A stretch of 9,369 nt of DNA from Candidatus Omnitrophota bacterium (GTDB lineage Bacteria > Omnitrophota > Gorgyraeia > Duberdicusellales > 4484-171): NCBI GenBank assembly GCA_028717025.1, contig JAQUOR010000060.1, positions 1 through 9,369 of the forward strand, in the 5' to 3' direction. The position numbers were made by a program, and so were the translations under genes. Numbering within the stretch: the stretch's first letter is position 1; each line of letters begins with the position of its first letter. The notes beneath the pieces are model-generated. The model worked only from the letters and a program-made list of their open reading frames with translations, made no database searches and was not told where the DNA came from. This document shows positions 1-6,350 of the stretch, in pieces.

Positions 1-468
1 GACGCATTCGCCAAGACGATGGTATGACAACTGCAGCGGCTTTAAGGAATATGAAAACCCGAGGAATACGATAAGCAGGTAGAATCCAAGAACGGATATA
101 TTTCTAAAGATTACCGCCAGCACACATACAGAGACAAAGGCTACGCAAAAACAAAAAAGAGATGCTTTCAAGTAGAATATTTCCGATAAAATCCCTTCCT
201 GGATGAGTTTTGAACCCCCAAAGAATTTATAAAAATTCGTATCATGCCAATCCGCGCCGGTCTTCGAATCGGCGTAATCATTGATAAGGTTTGCTCCCAG
301 ATGCGTAAAAATGGCCGCAATCAAACCTACAAAGAAAGTATAGGGGTTGAAACTATTTCGTTCAATGCAGGAACCGGCGACAAAAGGTAAAATGCTTGCG
401 CTTAAAAAAGGTAACCGGCATGCCCGGATATACGTTTGAATACTGATGGTGGAAGGTTGAAAAACCAT
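1..468 (-). CDS. MenA/UbiA-family prenyltransferase (3' part outside window)
   Basis: This is the N-terminal 156 residues of an integral membrane prenyltransferase, open to the left edge of the window. UbiA-family enzymes move a prenyl chain from its diphosphate onto an aromatic or other acceptor inside the membrane. The first Mg-diphosphate motif is visible as NDYADSKTGAD (residues 63-73, acids D64, D67 and D72). It is followed by a GGSKLIQEGILS stretch (84-95) and by GFSYSLKPLQLSYHRLGE (137-154), the arrangement typical of 1,4-dihydroxy-2-naphthoate octaprenyltransferase (MenA, COG1575). Hydrophobic helices lie near residues 21-37, 43-60, 103-121 and 125-143. The ATG is preceded by an in-frame TAA four codons upstream, so the start is secure, although no Shine-Dalgarno is visible. 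It is divergent from a prenyl diphosphate synthase that could supply its donor. The acceptor is unknown: menaquinone synthesis is one option, another lipid or pigment is another. Confidence 0.85.
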   Translation of the reverse strand, partial: MVFQPSTISIQTYIRACRLPFLSASILPFVAGSCIERNSFNPYTFFVGLIAAIFTHLGANLINDYADSKTGADWHDTNFYKFFGGSKLIQEGILSEIFYLKASLFCFCVAFVSVCVLAVIFRNISVLGFYLLIVFLGFSYSLKPLQLSYHRLGECV

Positions 469-500
469 GGTCAGATTTTATTTGTTACCACGTAGCTTCT

Positions 501-529
501 ATGATAACATAAATTGAAATTCGTGGAAA
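501..529 (-). promoter_or_regulatory. Candidate sigma70-type promoter for the UbiA-family gene
   Basis: On the minus strand TTTCCA (524-529) and TATCAT (501-506) are separated by exactly 17 bp, with four of six and five of six consensus bases. Initiation would fall near 494, giving a leader of about 26 nt. The -10 lies inside the small palindrome TATGATAACATA (500-511), which also offers a TATGAT on the plus strand towards the prenyl synthase, but with no convincing -35 partner. Judged by eye only. Confidence 0.45.
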
Positions 530-557
530 AGTTTTTTCTGCACCGCGCTTACATTGT

Positions 558-1595
558 ATGTTTTACAGTATAAAAAATAATTTAGACAGGAAACTTAAAA
601 AATTCGTAGATGATATCGATGCACGCTATCACCTGCGCACCCTTTCTCCTCTGCTTTTTAAACACATCAAAGAATTTATCCTACGAGACGGCAAGAGGGC
701 GCGACCGATTCTTTTTCTTATCGGCTACCATGGATTTTCCAAAAAAACCGCACCGGGACTTTACACCAGCGCTCTTTCCATTGAGCTATTACACGATTTT
801 ATGCTCATCCACGACGACATTATCGATAAAGCGCAAACGCGCAGAGACAAGCCCACGATGCACCGGCTTTTCAAACAGCATTTAAAGAATTATAAAAATG
901 TCAAATTCAGCGGCCAGGATCTAAGCCTCGTCGTCGGTGATATCATGTACGCCCTTGCTCTCGACGCCTTTTTAGCCATACAGGAAGAACCACATCGCAA
1001 GGAAAAAGCACTGCGGAAATTAATCGAAACAGCGGCTTTCACCGGCTGCGGGGAATTTATTGAACTCGTAACCGGCTTAAAAAAACTGAAACAAATGACA
1101 AAAAACGATATTTACACGATTTATGATTATAAAACGGCATATTATACTTTTGTCTGCCCGTTAACGACAGGGGCGTTGCTTGCGGGAGCAAACACGCACC
1201 AGGTTGACACACTGACGCGTTACGGTATGTGTCTCGGCAAAGCATTTCAGATCAATGACGATATCTTAGGACTCTTCGGGGACGAAAGAAAAACCGGAAA
1301 GTCTACCTTCTGCGATTTACAGGAAGCAAAAAGAACCCTGCTTATATGGTACGCGTATCATCATAGCCCCGGCACAGGCCAGCAGAAAATTACAAAAATA
1401 CTTTCAAAAAAAGATGTAAACGCTTATGATCTACGGTCAATGCAGCACATCGTAATGGAATCAGGCAGCTTCGACTACGCGAAGAAACAAATAGTCTCCC
1501 TGTACAAACAGGGAGAACGCCTTCTACGCTCCTTACCTATGCGGCCTTACTACAAAAAGCTTCTTGCCCAATACGCACAGCAGTTACTCTCCTGA
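558..1595 (+). CDS. Polyprenyl diphosphate synthase, probably geranylgeranyl-type (C20)
   Basis: This 345-residue soluble trans-prenyltransferase condenses isopentenyl diphosphate onto an allylic diphosphate. Both Asp-rich motifs are intact: the first is DDIID (86-90) within LLHDFMLIHDDIID, the second is NDDILGLFGD (233-242). The conserved GKRARP lies at 45-50 and the RRDKPT loop at 95-100. In this family the residue five places before the first motif helps set chain length. Here it is Phe81, and the motif has no two-residue insertion. That is the pattern of archaeal-type (type I) geranylgeranyl diphosphate synthases, so I infer a C20 product rather than a long quinone tail. Length is slightly above the usual 300-330. 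The ATG lacks a Shine-Dalgarno. The neighbour is a divergent UbiA-family enzyme, a natural consumer of the product. The gene converges on the TPR gene with a 12-bp gap. Prenyl synthase is near certain; the chain length is an inference. Confidence 0.95.
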   Translation: MFYSIKNNLDRKLKKFVDDIDARYHLRTLSPLLFKHIKEFILRDGKRARPILFLIGYHGFSKKTAPGLYTSALSIELLHDFMLIHDDIIDKAQTRRDKPTMHRLFKQHLKNYKNVKFSGQDLSLVVGDIMYALALDAFLAIQEEPHRKEKALRKLIETAAFTGCGEFIELVTGLKKLKQMTKNDIYTIYDYKTAYYTFVCPLTTGALLAGANTHQVDTLTRYGMCLGKAFQINDDILGLFGDERKTGKSTFCDLQEAKRTLLIWYAYHHSPGTGQQKITKILSKKDVNAYDLRSMQHIVMESGSFDYAKKQIVSLYKQGERLLRSLPMRPYYKKLLAQYAQQLLS

Positions 1596-1607
1596 TAACG
1601 TTGAGGT

Positions 1608-2480
1608 TTATTCAATACAAATAAATTTACATCGGCCGCTTTGTATGTCAAGCGCCACCTCATTGCCCGGGTCAACCGCTAATGCTTTATTGATAAAAAA
1701 TCTGTAGCGTTCCTCGTTATGCTTTATCTTATACACCTGAGCAAGCCTGACATACGCTTCAGCCAAATACGGATCCGTTTCGATTGTTTTCTGAAGATAC
1801 ATCTGCGCCTTATCGATATCACCTCCGGCAAAAAATGGTGCTAAAAGATAAAATGACCCTAAGCCGAAATATACTCCGCTTGCGGTAGGCGTAATTTTTT
1901 GCGCTTTTTTAAGCGTACCAAACACCCTTGTTCCCTGGGAAATTTTTGCCAGGGGCCCGCCATAATGCGCAATCATTCCCCGTGCGCCCGCAAGAATAAG
2001 ATAGGCGCGCGCATAGTTACTCCTATCAACGCTGTCCTTGCCGTGCGCGATTACTTTGTTGGCAAGCGCCGCGGACTCGTTAAATTGCATGGTTGTATAC
2101 TTAAGATACGCTAAACTGATATAGGCGGGAGCAAAACGGGGATTTTCTTTGATGATATCTTTAAGGAGCGCTTCGCTCCTGGGCAATTGGTGCTTACGGC
2201 GCAATATTTCAGCCAACCCCCATTGCGCTTCGATATTCTCCGGATGTAATTGTTGTATCGCGGTAAAAGCGTCCTGCGCCCTGTCATCCTGATGCATATT
2301 TAAATATACCAACCCAAGAACGTAAAGATGCCCGGCTGAAGCCGGATTTTGAGCAACAGCCTCGAGCGCTTCTATGAGACTTTTCGCATCCGCATTTGCA
2401 TGCAGCTCTTTCCATTCAAACGCATAGGAATGAAAACTAAACAAAAAAAATATGAGTATTAACGATACCGTTCTTTTCAT
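1608..2480 (-). CDS. Exported TPR-repeat protein
   Basis: This 290-residue protein starts with a signal peptide: MKR, then a hydrophobic stretch VSLILIFFLFSF, then SYA, with likely cleavage after Ala20. It is probably periplasmic or envelope-attached; no lipobox Cys is seen. The rest is helical tetratricopeptide repeats. Fairly regular units span about 48-81, 82-115 and 116-149, and a last one is at about 238-271, with typical A-x-x-x-L and xxP endings (LHPEN, KENPR, DPYLA, DPGNE). The middle segment (about 155-235) is less regular and holds a GGDIDKAQMYLQKTI unit. TPRs bind other proteins; no catalytic domain is visible. It follows the DegT-type aminotransferase with only 2 bp between stop and start, so the two are almost certainly co-transcribed and perhaps translationally coupled. 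Its role is unknown; an assembly or scaffold part for the same envelope pathway is plausible. Confidence 0.85.
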   Translation of the reverse strand: MKRTVSLILIFFLFSFHSYAFEWKELHANADAKSLIEALEAVAQNPASAGHLYVLGLVYLNMHQDDRAQDAFTAIQQLHPENIEAQWGLAEILRRKHQLPRSEALLKDIIKENPRFAPAYISLAYLKYTTMQFNESAALANKVIAHGKDSVDRSNYARAYLILAGARGMIAHYGGPLAKISQGTRVFGTLKKAQKITPTASGVYFGLGSFYLLAPFFAGGDIDKAQMYLQKTIETDPYLAEAYVRLAQVYKIKHNEERYRFFINKALAVDPGNEVALDIQSGRCKFICIE

Positions 2481-2482
2481 GT

Positions 2483-3730
2483 TTACTTTTTATTCTTACA
2501 CAAAAGGCCCTTTATGATATCGACCACCGCGCGCAAGTCTCTTTCCCTTAAAAAAGTGCTCGTTGATAAAGTAATCGCCCGTGTATTGAGCGAGCGGCCA
2601 TTGGGACAACTCCTCAAAGGGACGATTTCCTTTAAATATCGGTAATCGGCAATGGCCGACACATATACCCGGGAAACGCCAAGGCCCTTGCCCGCAAAAA
2701 CCCTCAAAGCATCTTTCTGCTGCTGCGCCTCATCAAACACCACGGTTACGTATGGATACGTTGCTCTATCCTGTGGATACTCCTTTATTATGCTCAAGCC
2801 TTTTACGTCGCTAAGATGTTTTATGTAAAAGAGGGCATTGCGTCGTTGGTTGTCAATTTCTTCTTTAAGCCTATAGAAGTTTTCGTGCGCAATACGTTCC
2901 CGAAACGACGAAATGCAATGCATGGGGAAATCAATCGAAAAATATTCAGCAAAAGCCCTGACTTCATCATGCTGCAAGCGCCAAAAAATCGCAGGCAGGT
3001 TAAACGCAAGCCAGAAAAGCTGTGGCCTGTAAAAAATGCTGTATCCCAATAATTCAATGACCTTAAGTGTCTCTTGGAAAATATCGCGCGTAATGAGCGC
3101 ATGGTACGTTTCATCGATCGTTTCAGCATGCTCCTTATGCCGGGTCGCAATGGTTCCTCCTTCATACATGGTCAAGCCTTTACCGCGCGCAAGGCTGAAA
3201 AAGGAAAAATCCCCTAAGGTACCGACAAGCCTATCGCGATACTGCGCGCCTAAACCCTGCGCACAGTCTTCTATAATAAAGGCCCCATACTGTTGCGCGA
3301 TGAACGTAAGTTTTTCGAACGATACGGGAATACCGCCTAAATGCACCGCCAGAATCGCCAGGATATCCCCGCTTGCGCTGCATATGTCCCTCAACTGCTG
3401 ATAGTCGTAGTCAAAACTGTCCCGGGCAACATCGCAAATCTCTACGGTAAGGCCGGCCCTCTTTATCGCTAAAGGAACAAGGGGACAGATATATGATGGG
3501 ATCACTACTGTCATTTTCCTGGATATTTTTTTTAAAGTTTCCAGGATCACATAGAAAGCCACAGTGCCGGAGGTAGCTATCTGCGCATAGGGAATGTTTA
3601 ATAAATCCTTAAAATCCTGGCGCAGAGATCCGGGGGTTTTTCCCGCGCAACAATTCAAAAAACGCGTCAAGGAAAGGGACCAGCCTGCCGTAGGTGGAAT
3701 TTCTCTAAATATACTCATGGCAATACGCAT
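2483..3730 (-). CDS. DegT/DnrJ/EryC1/StrS-family PLP aminotransferase
   Basis: This is a fold-type I PLP enzyme of the family that transaminates keto-sugars and related metabolites, about 415 residues. Numbering from the ATG at 3730, visible signatures are TSGTVA (54-59, cofactor phosphate loop), the IIEDCAQGLGA segment with Asp155, and FSLARGKGLTMYEGG (178-192). In the last segment Lys184 aligns with the Schiff-base lysine of the family pattern FSFHxxKNLTxGEGG. A hydrophobic, aromatic, proline-containing stretch near 227-252 (YSIFYRPQLFWLAFNLP) is unusual for a soluble sugar aminotransferase and may mark a subgroup acting at the membrane. The open frame extends upstream to a TTG at 3739, but ATG 3730 has AAAGG about 11 nt before it and is preferred; ATG 3718 is a further option. 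It precedes the exported TPR gene and is divergent from a small-transporter pair. The substrate cannot be assigned. Confidence 0.88.
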   Translation of the reverse strand: MRIAMSIFREIPPTAGWSLSLTRFLNCCAGKTPGSLRQDFKDLLNIPYAQIATSGTVAFYVILETLKKISRKMTVVIPSYICPLVPLAIKRAGLTVEICDVARDSFDYDYQQLRDICSASGDILAILAVHLGGIPVSFEKLTFIAQQYGAFIIEDCAQGLGAQYRDRLVGTLGDFSFFSLARGKGLTMYEGGTIATRHKEHAETIDETYHALITRDIFQETLKVIELLGYSIFYRPQLFWLAFNLPAIFWRLQHDEVRAFAEYFSIDFPMHCISSFRERIAHENFYRLKEEIDNQRRNALFYIKHLSDVKGLSIIKEYPQDRATYPYVTVVFDEAQQQKDALRVFAGKGLGVSRVYVSAIADYRYLKEIVPLRSCPNGRSLNTRAITLSTSTFLRERDLRAVVDIIKGLLCKNKK

Positions 3731-3740
3731 GTAACACAAT

Positions 3741-3752
3741 ACCTTTGGAGGT
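3741..3752 (-). promoter_or_regulatory. Small hairpin covering the aminotransferase Shine-Dalgarno
   Basis: On the minus strand the leader reads ACCT-CCAA-AGGT just upstream of the start, so the AAAGG ribosome site can pair with ACCT in a 4-bp stem with a 4-nt loop. The preceding bases make ATCACCTCC, identical to the anti-Shine-Dalgarno tail of 16S rRNA. It may lower initiation or be coincidental. Confidence 0.25.
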
Positions 3753-3802
3753 GATTATCCGGGTCATTTCCGGTAGTTAGAAAAGTTTATATTTTCCTAC
3801 AC

Positions 3803-3820
3803 CATAAAAAATATTTTATG
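3803..3820. repeat. AT-rich palindrome at the divergent aminotransferase/transporter promoter region
   Basis: CATAAAA-AATA-TTTTATG is a perfect 7-bp inverted repeat with a 4-bp centre. It overlaps the proposed minus-strand -10 of the aminotransferase and TATGAT/TACAAT elements that could serve the plus-strand transporter pair. That placement would suit an operator controlling both directions. AT-rich palindromes also arise by chance. Confidence 0.35.
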
Positions 3821-3841
3821 ATACAATGAACCCCAGCTCAA
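3813..3841 (-). promoter_or_regulatory. Candidate promoter for the aminotransferase-TPR operon
   Basis: On the minus strand TTGAGC (3836-3841) and TAAAAT (3813-3818) are 17 bp apart, matching four and five of six consensus positions. Initiation near 3806 would give a leader of about 75 nt containing the hairpin over the ribosome site. Judged by eye only. Confidence 0.45.
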
Positions 3842-3867
3842 GGAATTTATAAAAAGTGAAATCCTTG
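3839..3867 (+). promoter_or_regulatory. Leader hairpin before the small-transporter pair
   Basis: CAAGG-(A)-ATTT and AAAT-CCTTG form a 9-bp stem with one bulged A around a 10-nt loop, ending 17 nt before the start codon. No T-run follows, so it is not an intrinsic terminator. It could be a 5'UTR stability or protein-binding element. Confidence 0.3.
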
Positions 3868-3884
3868 CTTAAAAAAGGCCGGTT

Positions 3885-4307
3885 ATGCGCGTAAGCAAAA
3901 AAATCACCCTAAAAATAGTACTTTTTTTGATATGCACCGATGTTCTGGAAACCCTGACGCATTTTTGTTTTAAAAAAAGCGCCATCCCCTCACGCAGTCT
4001 GGAAATACATACCTTTGGCGACGCACTCACCTTCATCCAGGGGCCGATTGCCTCTCCTTACCTTTGGCTGGGGTTTCTCTCGGTCATAACGCTTTTTATC
4101 ATCTGGACCACGATTCTTTCAAAAATCGACTTAAGCGTGGCTGTCCCTATCGCAAGTTTCAGTTATATCCTCGTGCCTATTGTTTCGATCATCTTTTTAC
4201 ATGAAAAAATTTCGGCGCTGCGCTGGGCAGGAATATTTTTTATACTCCTGGGCGTAATATTCGTATCATTGAGCACCCGGGAAAACGAACACACCACGCC
4301 GTCATGA
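3885..4307 (+). CDS. Small DMT/EamA (SMR-like) membrane protein, first of a pair
   Basis: This 140-residue protein has four hydrophobic helices at about 8-28, 58-79, 84-105 and 111-130, the size of one half of a drug/metabolite transporter. The end of helix 3 and helix 4 (FLHEKISALRWAGIFFILLGVIF) carry the usual EamA/SMR pattern. Glu22 lies eight residues before Lys30, the same spacing as the essential Glu14 to Lys22 of EmrE, so a coupling acid may be present. The start has a good Shine-Dalgarno, AAAGG at 3874-3878 with 6-nt spacing. The gene overlaps the next one by 4 nt (ATGA), and the two proteins resemble each other in helices 2-4. Such pairs work as heterodimers, for example ArnE/ArnF flipping a lipid-linked aminosugar or EbrA/EbrB exporting drugs. 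Given the aminotransferase next door I favour a lipid-intermediate flippase, but this is inference. Confidence 0.85.
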   Translation: MRVSKKITLKIVLFLICTDVLETLTHFCFKKSAIPSRSLEIHTFGDALTFIQGPIASPYLWLGFLSVITLFIIWTTILSKIDLSVAVPIASFSYILVPIVSIIFLHEKISALRWAGIFFILLGVIFVSLSTRENEHTTPS

Positions 4308-4684
4308 ACCAGAATATTATCGTCATTATACTACTGATTACACTCACCAGTATCTTTGATACTGTCCGCGAATTATTGAATAAAACCGCTATTAATTCCC
4401 TCGATGTTAACGTCAACAGCATCGGGAAAGTGTTTTCTTTTATTTGTGCGCTCCTTAAGATCCCCTGGGTATGGCTGGCGTTTCTCTTAAGCACCGCGTC
4501 TCTGTGCGTATGGCTCTTTGTCGTTTCGAAGGCAGATCTTAATCTTGCCTTTTCCCTCGACAGTATGCATTACATTTTTATTGCGATTGCTTCAAGGATA
4601 TTCTTAAAAGAAAAAGTAGGATTATTACGCTGGGTAGGAACGTTGTTTATCGTTACAGGGATAGTGCTGGTAACATTCAGTTGA
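4304..4684 (+). CDS. Small DMT/EamA (SMR-like) membrane protein, second of a pair
   Basis: This 126-residue, four-helix protein is the partner of the preceding gene, with helices near 4-22, 55-76, 81-99 and 106-126. It starts inside the stop codon of its partner (ATGA), so the two are translationally coupled. No separate Shine-Dalgarno is seen. The region from PWVWLAFL through WVGTLFIVTGIVLV aligns without gaps to PYLWLGFL through WAGIFFILLGVIFV of the first protein, pointing to an old duplication. Asp19 sits eight residues before Lys27, matching the EmrE Glu14 to Lys22 spacing. Ser-Leu-Asp (84-86) in helix 3 replaces the Ile-Ala-Ser of the partner, putting an extra acid within the membrane and suggesting the two halves have specialised. 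The cargo is unknown. The gene converges on the flavoprotein gene with a 12-bp gap. Confidence 0.85.
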   Translation: MNQNIIVIILLITLTSIFDTVRELLNKTAINSLDVNVNSIGKVFSFICALLKIPWVWLAFLLSTASLCVWLFVVSKADLNLAFSLDSMHYIFIAIASRIFLKEKVGLLRWVGTLFIVTGIVLVTFS

Positions 4685-4696
4685 TCTAAGTATGCG

Positions 4697-6196
4697 TTAG
4701 CCTAAAAATTTCATTACCTCTTCCCCCGCCATGAGCCCCGAAAGAAAACACGCGTGTACACCATGTCCCGGCTGTGTCCAGGCACCCGTTAAGAAAAGAC
4801 CTTTTACCTTTGTCGTTTGAGGCAAGCGGTTCATCCCGGACTGTGAAACTGTCGGTGCAAAACCATAAATAGCGCCCTCCGGAGATGCGGTATAGCGCTG
4901 CATTGTTCGCGGAGTCGCCACCTCCATCACCTCAATGACTTCAGATAGCCCAGGCAGATACTTTTCTGCCCGCCTGATCAATTTTTGAGCGATTGCTTGT
5001 TTTTTTTCTCTATATTCCTCGCGCGATAAATCTCTCCAGTTTTTATACAGGTCTAAGACCATAATCGTCAGGGTTCCTTTCCCTGCTGGAGCAAGACTGG
5101 AATCAATCTGCGAATGATCGACCATCTCGAAAAAACATCTATCATAATCGCCGCAAACAATATAGGAAAAATTCGCATCGTGGTCGTAGGTCGAGCTTGA
5201 AAAAAGCATGGGAGTGGTCATACCCAGATTTTTTGCCGGCACTTTAAGTCCCAGATATACCTGGACTCCCGAAAGGGACTTTTCCATCGATGAAAACTCT
5301 AACGCGTATTCTTTACGCACCCTATCATCGTCAAGCAATCGCGTAAGCGTATCTATGGCATTTGCGTTAGAGACTATGGCTTTTGCTTTAATTATCTCGC
5401 CTTTATCGGTTTCGATACCAATTACTTTTTTCCCTTTTGAAGTAACAATTTTCCTCACTGCCGTATTAAAATGCACTGTCGCGCCTGAATTTTTCAGCTC
5501 TTCTACCAGTACTTTAAAGAGTTTACAGAATCCTCCTTTAACATATGCGGTCGGATTAGCGTAGTAGCCTCTAAAAGCCAGCAGAAAGAAGAACATCGAG
5601 AGTCGAGAAGGAGGCAATCCCAGAAAATGCCATAAGTCTCCGAAAAGTGCAATCAATTTTTCGTCTTTGAAATATTTTGCGAAGAATTGCTGTACGGTGA
5701 CGCGTGAGACACCGATAAAAGAAGGGCAAAGAAAAGGAATCAATAGAGACTCAAGCCAATCGGGCAAGGAAGACTCCACGAACCTATCGAACTGCGCATA
5801 AAAACGATCCGTCGTTTTAAAAACCGCATCGATATTTTCTTGCTCGTGCGGAAAATGAACTCGCAAAAAATCTATAAAGTTTTCACGTTTGAAATCAACG
5901 ATAAAGTCGTGTTCAGGATAGACAGTGCGGGCGAAGTTCTTTAACTCAAGGAGCGTAATTTTATCGATGAGCCCTGTCTCTTCAAGAAAATTTCTGATAT
6001 CACCGTCTTTTCCTAAATCATCGACGCAATGCACCGCAGATTCAAAAATAAACCCATTGCGCGTAAATGTTGTGGCATAACCTCCCGGGACCGCCTGCGC
6101 TTCGCAAAGAACAACCGATTTTCCCTGGCGGGCTAATTGAAATGCGCAAATCAATCCTCCCACACCCGAGCCGATTACCGCCGCATCGTATTCCAT
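4697..6196 (-). CDS. CrtI/CrtISO/RetSat-type FAD oxidoreductase (phytoene-desaturase family)
   Basis: This 499-residue flavoprotein belongs to the phytoene dehydrogenase-like family (COG1233), whose members desaturate, isomerise or saturate polyene chains. The N-terminal FAD-binding fold is clear: AAVIGSGVGG (5-14), then acid Glu33 in VVLCEAQAVPGG. The family C-terminus is also present: TPRTMQRYTASPEGAIYGF (428-446) and FLTGAWTQPGHGVHACFLSG (468-487). The length matches carotenoid isomerases and RetSat-type reductases more than quinone enzymes, and YVKGGFCKLFKVL (218-230) is the usual substrate-domain glycine motif. There is no signal peptide; membrane-peripheral action is expected. No phytoene synthase is in view, so a carotenoid substrate should not be assumed. 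A ketosynthase and an acyltransferase nearby make a fatty-acyl polyene possible. The start ATG lacks a Shine-Dalgarno. The 154-bp upstream spacer carries ACGGAT repeats and a palindrome. Confidence 0.9.
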   Translation of the reverse strand: MEYDAAVIGSGVGGLICAFQLARQGKSVVLCEAQAVPGGYATTFTRNGFIFESAVHCVDDLGKDGDIRNFLEETGLIDKITLLELKNFARTVYPEHDFIVDFKRENFIDFLRVHFPHEQENIDAVFKTTDRFYAQFDRFVESSLPDWLESLLIPFLCPSFIGVSRVTVQQFFAKYFKDEKLIALFGDLWHFLGLPPSRLSMFFFLLAFRGYYANPTAYVKGGFCKLFKVLVEELKNSGATVHFNTAVRKIVTSKGKKVIGIETDKGEIIKAKAIVSNANAIDTLTRLLDDDRVRKEYALEFSSMEKSLSGVQVYLGLKVPAKNLGMTTPMLFSSSTYDHDANFSYIVCGDYDRCFFEMVDHSQIDSSLAPAGKGTLTIMVLDLYKNWRDLSREEYREKKQAIAQKLIRRAEKYLPGLSEVIEVMEVATPRTMQRYTASPEGAIYGFAPTVSQSGMNRLPQTTKVKGLFLTGAWTQPGHGVHACFLSGLMAGEEVMKFLG

Positions 6197-6235
6197 GATT
6201 ATTGTTTATTTAAAATATGCAAGCTCGATCTGCCC

Positions 6236-6312
6236 ACGGATCCAAACGGATCTTTACGAATATCCCGGATATAGTAATTTATCTGAATCCGTAGCAACCC
6301 GCATGTATCCGT
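6236..6312. repeat. Cluster of four ACGGAT hexamers upstream of the flavoprotein gene
   Basis: In the spacer between the esterase and flavoprotein genes, ACGGATC occurs at 6236 and 6246 on the plus strand, one helical turn apart. ACGGAT occurs again on the minus strand at 6287-6292 and 6307-6312, exactly two turns (20 bp) apart. A degenerate ACGAAT follows at 6256, continuing the 10-bp phase. The arrangement looks like two pairs of regulator half-sites facing each other. No regulator is known for it. Confidence 0.4.
6260..6272. promoter_or_regulatory. Perfect 13-bp palindrome ATATCCCGGATAT over a possible -10
   Basis: The arms ATATCC and GGATAT are perfect around one C. On the minus strand the palindrome overlaps TATATC (6268-6273), a weak -10 lying 18 bp after TTGCTA. 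This weak promoter would serve the flavoprotein gene with a leader of about 65 nt. The operator and promoter reading is tentative. Confidence 0.3.
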
Positions 6313-6350
6313 TGATAATGCTATCCAACCGATCAAACACTTGCTCTTAC

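Noticed and set aside
610..885. 91-codon plus-strand open frame inside the prenyl synthase gene
   Set aside because: It overlaps the conserved, motif-bearing prenyl synthase in another frame, and its protein shows no domain-like pattern.
1..1595. Bacterial archaeal-type ether lipid pathway
   Set aside because: The C20-type synthase would fit, but the UbiA motifs look like MenA rather than digeranylgeranylglyceryl phosphate synthase, and no GGGP synthase is visible.
2821..3165. 114-codon minus-strand frame (and plus-strand frames 2816-3052 and 3036-3401) within the aminotransferase gene
   Set aside because: These are shadows of an intact PLP enzyme; they contain no recognisable motif and are rich in residues expected from out-of-frame reading.
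3731..3739. TTG start adding three residues to the aminotransferase
   Set aside because: The AAAGG ribosome site is only about 2 nt from the TTG but about 11 nt from the ATG at 3730, and ATG is the commoner start.
3747..3780. Strong plus-strand Shine-Dalgarno GGAGGTGAT
   Set aside because: The only frame near it (GTG in GGAGGTG) stops at TAG after nine codons, so no credible small gene follows.
5208..5564. 118-codon plus-strand frame within the flavoprotein gene
   Set aside because: It is antisense to a well-conserved flavoprotein, Ser/Thr/Pro-rich as expected from a shadow frame, and lacks initiation signals.
6237..6252. GGATCC-AAAC-GGATC as a terminator hairpin after the esterase
   Set aside because: The stem is only 5 bp and no T-run follows on the minus strand; it is better explained by the ACGGAT repeat.
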